NCBI GenBank assembly: GCA_002150815.3
Contig: NDFF03000051.1
Span: 1 to 64,000, forward strand
Length of the DNA: 64,000 nucleotides
Origin: Grammothele lineata
Lineage: Eukaryota > Basidiomycota > Agaricomycetes > Polyporales > Polyporaceae
Reading direction: 5' to 3'
Part shown: in pieces, positions 50,938-61,400 of the stretch
Layout of the letters: each line of letters begins with the position of its first letter
Numbering within the stretch: position 1 is the stretch's first letter
Made by a program: the position numbers and the translations under genes
Notes under the pieces: generated by a model
Database searches by the model: none
Told to the model about the DNA's origin: nothing
The model's input: the letters and a program-made list of their open reading frames with translations, nothing else

Positions 50938-53900
50938 TTATGACCACCAGCCGTCGTCGCCGAGGGTGGGTGCAGCTGAAACGACGCTAGGAGAGGGGGA
51001 GGGAGCCCTGAAGCTACCATTGCGACGGAATTGCGGTGCGGCCGTATACCTCGTCTTCGGCGTCACGGGCGTTGCGAGCGACGTGGACCCTCGCCACGGC
51101 GCGTGGATCGAGTCTCGGACCGAAGGCTGCGGTGGGGTGACGGCGCGGACGTCGTTCGTGGTACCGTTATGCTGTGCTTTAGGCGTGCCCGCGCGGCTCT
51201 GGTTGTAGATTGTGCTCGCACGCGAGTCGGGGCGTGGCGGAGGGTGCGAGTACGCCTTGCCGTTCTGGTAGCGCGCGACTGGTTGCGCGACACCGTTGGG
51301 CTTCTTCGCTTTGTCGACTTCGGCCTGCAAGCGAGCAACTTGAGCCTCCAAAGAGGCGATCTGGTCGCGGAGCTTATTTTGGCGGTCCTGCGAGTCACAT
51401 GGTTAGTGGTTACGCTCAAAAAGCAGAGAATAGCATACCTTGTCCAAGCGCTCCTCTGCGTCACGTTCGTCAAGCTGGAGCTTCACAAGCGAGTAATCGG
51501 CGTCAAGTTGCGAGTGGTTCTGCTCGACTTCGTCAAGCTTGCTCTGCGTGACTTCGAGCTGGTTCTCGGCTTCCTTCGCACGCCTCTCCCATTCTTCAGC
51601 GCGCTGGCGCGCTTGCAGGAGGCTTTGCCTTGACGTCTGGACGACCTTCTCGTGGTTCGCGACCTTGTTCTCGAACTCTTTCATACGGCGTTGCAGCGCA
51701 GCGTGCTCGCCCTCGAGAATCTTGCTGCGGTCGCGTACACGCCGAAGCTCGTAGACTTCCTCCTGATCGACCTGACCGACGGTCGCAGCAAGCGCCTGGA
51801 TCTGCTCAGTGGCACGGCGCAGATCGTCCCAGTTGCTACCTTGCGCGATGAGCTCGTCATTCTGCTTCTTCTGCGAGACGACCTCCTCGGTGAGCATGTC
51901 CTTCTCACGCTCCATGAAGGAAATCTTGACTTCGAGAGAATCAACCTGTGGGACGCAAGGATGTCGGCGCTCACGAAACGACATTTCGGGAGCTCCGATA
52001 CCCTCACCTTAACTCTGAGCAGCTGCTTCTCCGCAGAGAGCTCGTCCTTGGCCTTCTCCAGAGTGATCAGCTTCTCCTGTTGACTTTGCGCGTGGACATC
52101 CGCGGCCTTCAGGCGTTCAAGCGCACTTGCCAGTGCATGCTCAAGCTCGATGTTCTTCGCCTCCAACGCGACGGTCTCCGCTGCCTTGTTCGAAATCGAG
52201 TCCTGCAGCGTCTCCACACGGCTGGCGAGGCGATCGCGTTCGGCCTCCGCAACTTTGACACGCTCGCTGAAGGTATCCTTCTCGACGCGCACTTGGCCGT
52301 GTGCGCCACGCGCCTTGGCGAGCTGCACTTGAAGCTCTGCATTCGTGCTCATCAGCCGGCGGATCTCCTCCGAGTCCTTCTGGGATGTATCGCGAGAGGC
52401 GAAGTCTGCGTGAGCGTTCTGGAGCACCTTCGTCGCCTCGACCATAGCCTCGGGGAGCGCGTTAATGTGCTTGATGATATCCTGGCAGAACTCGGAGAAC
52501 TCCTGTTGCTGAGAGGTGAGCTTGCGCTGTTCCCCTGCGACGGAGGAGACGATGCTCTCGACGTTGCGCATCGCCTTGATTGCCTCCAAATCCTTCTCGG
52601 ATTGCTGTGGCCGAGAAGTAAACTGCTGCTGCGCACTGGTGAGCGCGTCGGTCGCGGCGGACAAACGCTGAGGGAGGTCGGAGAGTGTACCGAGGATCTC
52701 TTTCTGGATCGAAGAGAAGTCCATCTCCGGCGCGACGACTGTGGCCTTCTGCTCCGCGAGCTTGTCGAGCTTGGCCTGTAAGTCGGTGAGAGGGGCGGCG
52801 AGCGTGCGAACATTCTCGGCGACCTTCTCCGATAACGCGTCCAAGTTCAACGCACGGTCGCGTACCGCAAGACGCGAATCCAGACGCTCGACGACAAGGT
52901 CCGACACCTGTTCCTTCATCTCGTGCGCGTCCAGAGGACCCACAAGCGTCCTGAGTTCCGACGTGAGACGACCAACGATAGAATCGAGATCCACCGGCGG
53001 CTGGAGGGTTTGCATCATAGGCGCAAGACGCTCGACAATGAGCCCAGCCGTCTCGCGCTTGTCCGACGCGAGGTCGATGAGCTGCGAGATGTTCGGCTTG
53101 ACAGCCTGCGCCAGACGCGCGGTGAGGACGTCGTAGTCGACAGGATCGGGGCGGAGCGCGGCGATGTGCGGCATGAGCTTCTGGTAGAGATCTTGGAAGA
53201 GGTGGTCGGGACCCGCCGATGGCGCACGCGCGGCTTCGATCGACTGGATGCGTGCACCGAGCTGCGACATCGCAGAGGCAAGCGTGTTGATAGTCCTGTC
53301 GCCGATGTCCTCGACGAGCTGCTTCAACTCGTGGTCGCGAGGCGCGGGGGCCTGGTGCTGGACGAGGTTGGCAATGTCGCGTTGAAGGATAGCACGGGAT
53401 TCCTCCTGCTTCTGCTCGATGATATCCCTGAGGAGCTCGAAGTCGAATTCGCCCTGTGCGTCAATTCGGCTGTCGTCTAGGCTGCGTGCGGCCGAGACCT
53501 GGAGCTGGGTGCGGAAGAGCGAGATGACTTCGGCAATCTTGGCTTCCGTCGAAGAGCTGAGTGCCTGGCTTCCCGTCTGCTTGTAGTCGTACAGCGCCTG
53601 CTTGATCGCCTCGAACTTCTCCTCAAGGAGCACCTCCAGCCGCTGCTCGTACTGCTGCATCTCCAGGCGGCGCGAGAGGTTGAGCGGAGCAACGGACGCC
53701 TCAGACATGGATTCCTCGTCATCGTGATGCCTGGGAGGCAACGACGACCTCCGAGGCCGACGCACGCTGAAGAGGTCATTCGGTTCGGGCGACATATCGC
53801 GGAAGCCGGGATCGGTAAAGAGCCTTCCACCGCGACCGATGCCGCGCGAAATGGGCGGCACGTGGAGGTCGTCGAGCGACTGGCGAGGGCTGTGTTCGTA

Positions 53901-56900
53901 GATATCGCGGGAGCTGAGGCGGGAACGGACCGTGCGGCGCGTGCGTTCGCCATCGTCGTTGTTGACGAGTGCCTTGAAGAGTCCAGCAGGAACGGTGTTC
54001 GTGGAGACCGGGTGCTTGAAGTCGAGCGGGATCGGGGCGCGCTTCGGCTTGGACACAGGCGGGAACGGCAGCTCCTCCGCGCCGATCTGGGGCACGGGCA
54101 TCGACATGGTGGCCGTGATGGGCGGGAGGATCGGCCTGTTCTCGTCGTTCTCCTCTTCGTCGTCGCTCAGGTGCGGCGATTGGGGTACGTCGTCCTTCTT
54201 CTGCGGCAGGAACGGCAGCGAGCCCGTGAACGTGAACGGCTTCGCGGCCGCGTTGAGCCCGCTCTCTTTGACGGTCGGGGGGCTCGCCGGCGCAGAATGG
54301 CGCTCGAGCGCGGCGTCTCCAGGAGGAGGGAAGCGGAAGGAGGTCATCGTGTTCATCCCGTCCTCGTCCGAGCCATCCAGGTCCTCGCTCGACCGGCGCT
54401 GCCTCTTCTCCCGACCTTGCGATGCTCTCGCTGGCTCGGGCACAGGCATGGGTGGTGTAGGCAGGGGACGAGCCGTGGATTGCGCATCCTCGAACGCGAG
54501 CTGGGGCACACCGGCTGGAGGGCGGAATGTGAACCCGCCAGGTTTGAACTCCATCGCCGCCGCGTTGAGCGGCTTGCCCATCGACGGCATGCGCGCGTGC
54601 GAAGACGCCGGGGTAGACGCGCCAGGTGCGCCACCGGCGCTCCCGAACGAGCCAGGCGCCCACGAGCCAGATTGGCGAACGGCGCCGAAGACGAAGGGCT
54701 TCGCAAGCGGGTTGAGCGACTCGGACCGTGGTGCGGACGGAGCCGACTGAGGAGGACGAGGCTGGAGGCCACCAGGGGTAAGATACTGCTCGGACCCGTG
54801 TCGCGAGTGAGCAAGGGCGGGGTCATGACCGGTGTGCGCCGAGTACGTCGAGCCACTGCGAGAGTGGGGGAGAGGAGGCAGTGGCCGCCGGCCCTGGGCA
54901 GTCTGGTGGGTGTAGTACTCCGCATAAGCACTGTGGCCCTCTTCATCGCTTGGATTCGACACGATATCGTCCTCCATGTTCCCGGTGGCAACAGGCATAG
55001 ACAAAGAAGGGGGACGAGGGAAGTTGGGTAACCGACGCGGGATCTCAAGCTCTTGCTTCACCTGCTTCTGGCGACGCATCATACGGCGGTGAAGACGATC
55101 TTGACGTGCACGTTCCTCGTCCGAAGGGTTCGACCACTCGCCAATGCTCTGAACGAACAATGAGCGTTACAATCGCTTTGTCAGCTTTGAAAGGACTTAC
55201 TTCGTCGTCCGACGTCTCCCGCAGATCCTCCGATCCAGTCCATTCTTCAACCGCATCCTCATCGGGGTCCTCCTCTCCCTCGCCATCCGCATCGCCATCG
55301 AGGTCCTCCACCTCCAGTACGCCGTCGGGGCTCCGAAGGGGCAGCTGGCCCATGTCCATGTCGTACTCCACGTCCACTGCCCCTCCAACCGACGCCAGCG
55401 ACAGCGCGGCGGAGAGTCGCGACACGTGCCGCGAGTGGATCCTGCTCTGCGCGACGGTGCTCAACCCGTCGTGCTCCGTGCCGTCGACGGACGCGGCGAT
55501 CACGTCCACTGTCGCGTCATCAGCAATGTCTTCTTCCTCTTCCACAACATCCTCTTCGGCTGGCTCGGGCGCCACAGGCTCTTCCTCGTCCTCTGGAGGT
55601 TCCTCCTCCTCGGGGATCTCCACACCGAAACCACGCATGAAGTCTGGCTTGCTTTCGGGACGTGACAAGGGAAGTGGTGGTGCGAGGGATGCAACATTCG
55701 TCGGGACACGGCCCTGCGGGGCAAATATCGTGTCTGAAGGCGCAATCGCAGGCCGGGGAGACGTCCGCGCGAAGACTTGGTCAGAGCCAAGCGTCGCGTC
55801 TGGCCCGAACGGATTGAACGCAGCAGGGGAGCCGTACATGGGGGAATGTGAGGGAGGCTGAGCGAGGGAGACACTGTGACCATGGCGATTCTGCAGTCGA
55901 GGAGGGAGCTGATTCGGAGAGGGAGAGAGATTAACGGGCGGCTGGGGAGACGTCGATAAGGAGCCGGCGGCAGAAGAGCTCTGCGACTGCTGCAATTTAT
56001 TAAGCTTGAAGAATAAGAGAGCAGGATCTGCAGGAGATGATATCTGCGCAGTTCCACGTTAGCGCAGCCTAAGAGCACGATGCGGTTCACTTACTGAGGC
56101 TGCACGCGCGTGAGGGGCGTGTATATGAGGGACGGAGCTGCCGCTTCCACGCTCGACGCCCAGCTTCTGCAACTTCTCCTCGATGACCCTCTGCTTGATG
56201 GTATCCCACGCAGCCTAAGAAAAGGTGAGGGAAAGCTCTCAAGGTGACGCGTCGCGGTTCGTACCTTGCCGGGAAGAAACACGTCCACCGTGGGCGGCAA
56301 ATGGTATCTCCATGAATCCGTAGGGTATAGCTCAACCGTGCTCGTCTCCGGGTACTTGACATCCACTGACGGCCGGACCTCCTGTGGGGGAACGGGATTC
56401 CTGGCGAAAGACGCACGCGAAGATGGCTCCTCACCCTCCCCGGGGATGGTCTCACGGGGCAGGTTGACCACAATCTTCTTCGGCTTTTGTGCAGGCGCAG
56501 CCGATACCGCTGGTGTTGCTGCTGCCGACGTCGCCACTGCACTCGTTGCCGGGAGGGGGCTAACCTTTCTCTGGGGACCACCCAACACCGCTTTGGGAGG
56601 CCCTCCAACGCTCATGCTGGCAGACCTCTTGCTCCGGGGTACGAACGGAGGTGCGAATGGCGCGAGACCCATCGGTTGCGGGAAACCGGCCTGGCCGAGA
56701 GGTGTCATGGGCATCGGCGGGGGAAGGATGCCGGCCGCTGCGAGCTGCATGACGCTTGGGTGACTCCGGTGCATTGGTGGTCGTCCGGGCGCGCCGGGTG
56801 GTTGTGGGAAGAAGTTGGCCTGCATAGGGGTCTGGAGGGGGTTCGGGGGACCGTTGAACGCGAAAGGTGGGTGCATATTCGCCTGAATGGCGGTCGGGAG

Positions 56901-56999
56901 AGCGGGAGAGAAGAGCGGGGGGTTGGGCTGTTGAGAGTTGAGAGACGGGGGCGCCGGGATGAAGAGGCGCGAGAGCTGCTGGCGATGTTGAGAAACCAT
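50938..56999 (-). CDS. UPA2: Upa2-like multi-PAM2 scaffold of endosomal mRNA transport
   Basis: Six exons, all joined in phase 0 (56999-56265, 56214-56095, 56043-55201, 55148-52008, 51945-51439, 51387-50938), give 1931 residues. The N-terminal half is Pro/Ser/Ala-rich and disordered, with acidic runs. Three PAM2-type motifs are visible: LNPLAKPFVF (from residue 711), LNAAAMEFKP (760; a full match to L-N-x-x-A-x-E-F-x-P) and LNAAAKPFTF (864). A long helical and coiled-coil region follows (about 1050-1790). The protein ends GDDGWWS, a C-terminal GWW motif. This combination is that of Upa2 of Ustilago maydis, where PAM2 motifs bind the MLLE domain of poly(A)-binding protein, the coiled coil dimerises, and GWW is needed for endosome association with Rrm4-Upa1. 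The assignment rests on architecture. ATG 56999 is the first in frame. It is divergent from gene C. Confidence 0.82.
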
Positions 57000-58493
57000 A
57001 GTGGGCAACGAGGTATAGGGCTAGGTAGAATGCCAGCGGCGTCGACGAGCTCGACGGGTGCTCGACGCTGCGCACGGCGGCGAGGAAGGGTATAAAGATG
57101 GCGTCGTCGACGGTTGAGCTGGAAGGAGTCGGGGAGAGCGGCCACCCACGGCCCACGTGGCTCGCTTAAAACGCTTTAATTGACGACCGATTTTTCGAAA
57201 TTGCGCATGGCGCCCACTCACTCAGTCCAAAGCCAAAGTGCGCACCTGAAGATGCTGCTGTTATGCGAAAGTGGGGAAAGCGAACTAAAGCAAGCCCTCA
57301 GTTTGACTCCCGGCTCAGAGTCAACCAAACCTGCCTTGGGCGGTCGGCGCGGCTTACCGTTTTGCCAGTGGTAAGTGGTACCGGTAAGTATGTAGTATGT
57401 ATGCCTTCTGCAAGCGACATAACGTGGCCATTCGGTTCAACAATTCTGCTCTTACTCCTCGACCTCCTTTCAAATGCCTTCCTTGCTCTCAAGAATTATC
57501 TGCGCTCTCTTTTCGTCTGAAAGTCCGTTCGGGCTTCAAAGCCGACGACTGTTAAGTGGAGTAGGTTTCCGCCTTGCTCAGAGTAGATATTGCTCGATAC
57601 TCTTGAGGTGCCCTCTCTATACAGCCTGTGGAACCACCACTTCTTCCGCAGCTACACCACCAAATAATGCTCCCTCATGCATGCTTAGTCTTTTAACTAC
57701 ATCTTACTGATGATCTGGATACCGGTCACCGGTAGAGTTTCTCTGTAGGAGAAAGAAGTGAGGCTTTTGTCAAATGTTTACTCAGCCTGGAAGCCTTCAG
57801 GGTTCATCTTCAGGTATGGTACTACGTTTAGGTCGCGACAGGCCTGGTCAGGCCTGGTCCTGCTGTCCGACGACAGTGGTTGTTCTTAAGCGCTTGGCGG
57901 CGAATGTTGTAGCAATCAAAACTCCACGTGGGATCACCTGCCCGTGAGACACTGCAATGCGCGCGCATCCAGCTTCAAGGTTTCGAAGTACTCTGAGTTC
58001 CCCACCAACGTCGCTGAAAGCGCTTGCCTCCTAAGACTACCGTAGCACACGAGGACGATCATCCGCCACTCGATGAAAACATGAGGCGTGCACCATGGGT
58101 ATGTTCGCCCACAAATCAACGTCATACAACGCCGAACTAAAGACTGCTCCTACAGTTTCTCGTCGCCGCGGCGAGACTCTAGGGAGAGCGTTGTGTGGCA
58201 CCTGTGCCAAGTTGACAAACTCCTCACGGGTGTAACTAGTCATACTAACGGCAATCTAGTATCCTTCTCGCGGAGCGCGCACCGCCGAGAGCATCTTGGA
58301 GAGGAGTCGGCGCGAACTCTATGTCCCAAGCAGGAGCACAAGTCGAGTTCTCTTCTCACCCGCGAAAGTTCAATGAACGCGATCACGCACGCCGTATGCG
58401 TGTACTTGGGTTTGGTTGGGCTGTGCGCGTGCGCTTTCAAACAACCCCTCTCTCTTCAGACCCATTGCCACTGCGGCCAATACCCAACTAGAA
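57000..58493. promoter_or_regulatory. Long divergent upstream region of the Upa2-like gene and gene C
   Basis: 1.5 kb with no supported gene. It contains a 15-bp palindrome at 57720-57734 (TACCGGT, one base, reverse complement), a 10-nt direct repeat CAGGCCTGGT twice in a row at 57839-57858, and a CTGTC/GACAG hairpin at 57863-57876. A minus-strand frame around 57934-58243 is open over two overlapping pieces but matches nothing known. Confidence 0.5.
57839..57858. repeat. Two direct copies of CAGGCCTGGT
   Basis: Two identical adjacent 10-nt units, each holding the palindrome CAGGCCTG. It lies about 0.64 kb upstream of the gene C start codon. Confidence 0.85.
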
Positions 58494-61400
58494 ATGTCCA
58501 AGCATCTACGTATCAGAACCCAATCCACGCAGCACCGTGTCGGGAAAGACATCGTCAATATACTCGACAAATCGCTCCTTGTCGACGACACCGCCGTGGA
58601 TAGTGCGACCTGCTCCATCGATGTCCACCTGGGGAACCCCGCAATCGACGTTCAAGACGTCGTTCACGAATCCGTAGCCGTCCCGCATTTACTCGAGTTC
58701 TTGCTTTCAGGTAAGCCGGTCTCTATACCCTTGTGGTAGCCCATTGACACCTTGAAAGTTATCAGCGACTACAGTTTTCACGTCTTGCAAGAAAAAATCT
58801 TGGAAACATTCCCATCTACCTCGGCCCAGTATGAGGGCTCGCTCGCTCATCGTCTCCTCGACCGCTTCTCCCTTGCTTTCATCTTTGTTCCATACAGCGC
58901 GACAGACGCTGTACCATCTATCCTCAACGAGCACAAGCGCACCGTTGAGCTGTCTTTTCCCCTTCTCAAGACTCTCGCCGCGGCAACATTCTCCGACGAC
59001 GCGGTTGAGGACGAGGAAAGTATCAGCCCGTCCTCTCCCACTATCCGCCGTGCAAAGCGCAAATGGTCCCAGGCACGACGCAACAGTCGCGCGTCGAACA
59101 GCTCTGCGCGTCGCTCCCCCGTCATGGAGAGCAAACCGTTCGCGGACTACCAGGTCCCTGTACCCTCTACTAGCGCAGAGGCCAACATCCTGTCAGGGCG
59201 CATTCTCGAAGGGCTGAGACGTATCCTAGAGGTACGCCGAGTTATTCTTCTAACGCGCGCACTTCCACCAATCTCGAACCGCCAGTTCTACCTCAACGCG
59301 TTTCGTGTCGAGGGATATGCCGCTGCGTTCAAGTCCGCGTACCTACCATCGTCCCCTCTTCCCGACGCGACTGCCTCTCGTTCATCGGGCGAAAACCATG
59401 CCGAGTCAAGCACCGCTCCCGCGGAGAACGAACCCGCAACCCCTGCTGCATACCCTCTGGTGCAGCCGATGAAAGCGGCGCTTTACTTCGATAGCGCGGA
59501 CGGCTTCGGGGCGTGGCGGATCCTCATATCGACGCGCGCCGATCGCGATCTGCGCCACGCGCGTAATGAAGACGCAAAGCTGTTCGACATTTACATCAAG
59601 AAGATCCGGTGAGTGTGATCCTGTTTTGCTCAACCCACTCGGAGTTGAGGAGATGTGTGTTTGATGCATTCGTGCATGAAGGGAGCTATCCAATGGGCAC
59701 TTCACGGACGACAACCACAAGATGCTTACGTGGGTAGACGTCGCGATCCCGGTATACGAGGCGAAGATGACGAGGGATAGACGACTCGTGGTGAGTGGTT
59801 GCTGGTCTTGTTGAGACGTTGCGCATAAAGTAACGAATGTTGTGCGTAGTACCACATCCACTGTGCCCCGGACTTCCAAACCAACGTGCGTGTTTCTTGC
59901 TTGAATGCTGTTGACAGCGTAGCTGAAATGCCCGTTCAGGTTGAGCGCCAGGGTACGCTGACTCCATCTGCCCCTCCGTGTTCTTCGTGTTGATTTCGTC
60001 CGCCACAGTGATACGCATTTTCGGCATATACACTCATGGCCAGATAGAGGGCAAACGTTTCTGGGACTGCATGAGCAGACACCTCAATTGCAAAGGTGCA
60101 GAGTACAAGCGAAGGTGACGGTCATTCTCTACGGACGTCTTCTGTATAGGCTGATCACGTTCACAGATGTGTCGCTCGACAATGGTTGACAAACAAGAGG
60201 GGCGATCACGTTGCGCTACCGAAGGAGTTCCCAACAGAAAGCGCCCAAGAGGAAGTCGAAGACGCTCCCGTCATTACCAACCTTTCTACGGAGGAGCAGA
60301 AGGAGGTGCGATTTTTCCTCTCTGACATGGGTCCGAGAAGGCTAACAGGTCGAGCATCGTCCCAATAGATTCACTCTCTTCTGACGTGCGTTTCTTTCTA
60401 CCTGTAGAGCTGACCAATATCATCAACTTACCCATTCACAGGCTGGAGAAGTTCGTGACGTTCTCTCAGGCACTGTTGAACAGTATGTTTCTCCTGTTTC
60501 TCCGTCTTCCAGTCGAAGCGATTGACAAGTGGGTAGGTATTCTCGCCGACCAGGATGTAGCGCATGTGTTCAACGTTTCGTAAGTTTGACATATACGTCC
60601 GTTGTTCACGATTCTGATCGTTTTGTAGCCAAGCGGAGAAGGAAGTGATAGAGCATCCTTCGTCTTGCCTGGTGCAAGGTACGTTCTTGCATTCTCTCCG
60701 AACATACACAGCTCAATATGTGGATGGTGATAGGTCGTAGTGGTGCAGGGTAGGTAGTCTATGACTTACTTTCACTCTGTGACTGACAAGAGTCAATAAC
60801 TCTGTGAACTCGTAGGAAAACTACCACGATGCTTTTCAAGATGCTCGGCATTCAGCGCACCTCGGAGCTGTACGGAGACGCGATGGGGGCAAAACCCCGC
60901 CAGCTCTTCGTCACCCAGTCTCGCGTGCTCGCGGAGAAGGTCGAGGAGCACTTCCAGAAGCTCCAGCGGTCCCTCGCCGTCGCAAACCTATCGCCAGAGG
61001 AACTCCAGGACCACGCCTCACGAACCCAGCCTGGAGCCTTAGCGTATAGGATGATGGTGGACGTGGACGAGGAAGTGTACTGGCGCACGGACCTTCCCCA
61101 GCGGTTCGGTGTCCTCGAGGAAGAACACTTCCCTTTGTTTGTGACGTTTGATCACGTGAGTGGCGCGTCTCATCGCTCCAGCGGGATTGGCACTCCCAGT
61201 GGGTCTCTGACTTGTCGTTCAGCTTGCACGTATCCTAGAAACCGAGTTCCGACACATCCTCGAGAAAGCGGACAAGGAGGACGCGACCTCGTCTTTGGCA
61301 CGAGAGATCCTCCAGATGACTCCGGCGAGCATCTCGGGACCGGCCTCCATTCGTCGAGCGGCGCCGGCTGGTGGGCGTGGGCGCGAGTTCTTCGTGGATT

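Noticed and set aside
53724..55031. 435-codon plus-strand open frame
   Set aside because: It is antisense to the PAM2-bearing exon of the Upa2-like gene and has no domain of its own.
57934..58243. Minus-strand pair of overlapping frames with protein-like composition (for example SSALYDVDLWANIPMVH)
   Set aside because: Joining them needs a frame change without a good intron, and no family was recognised.
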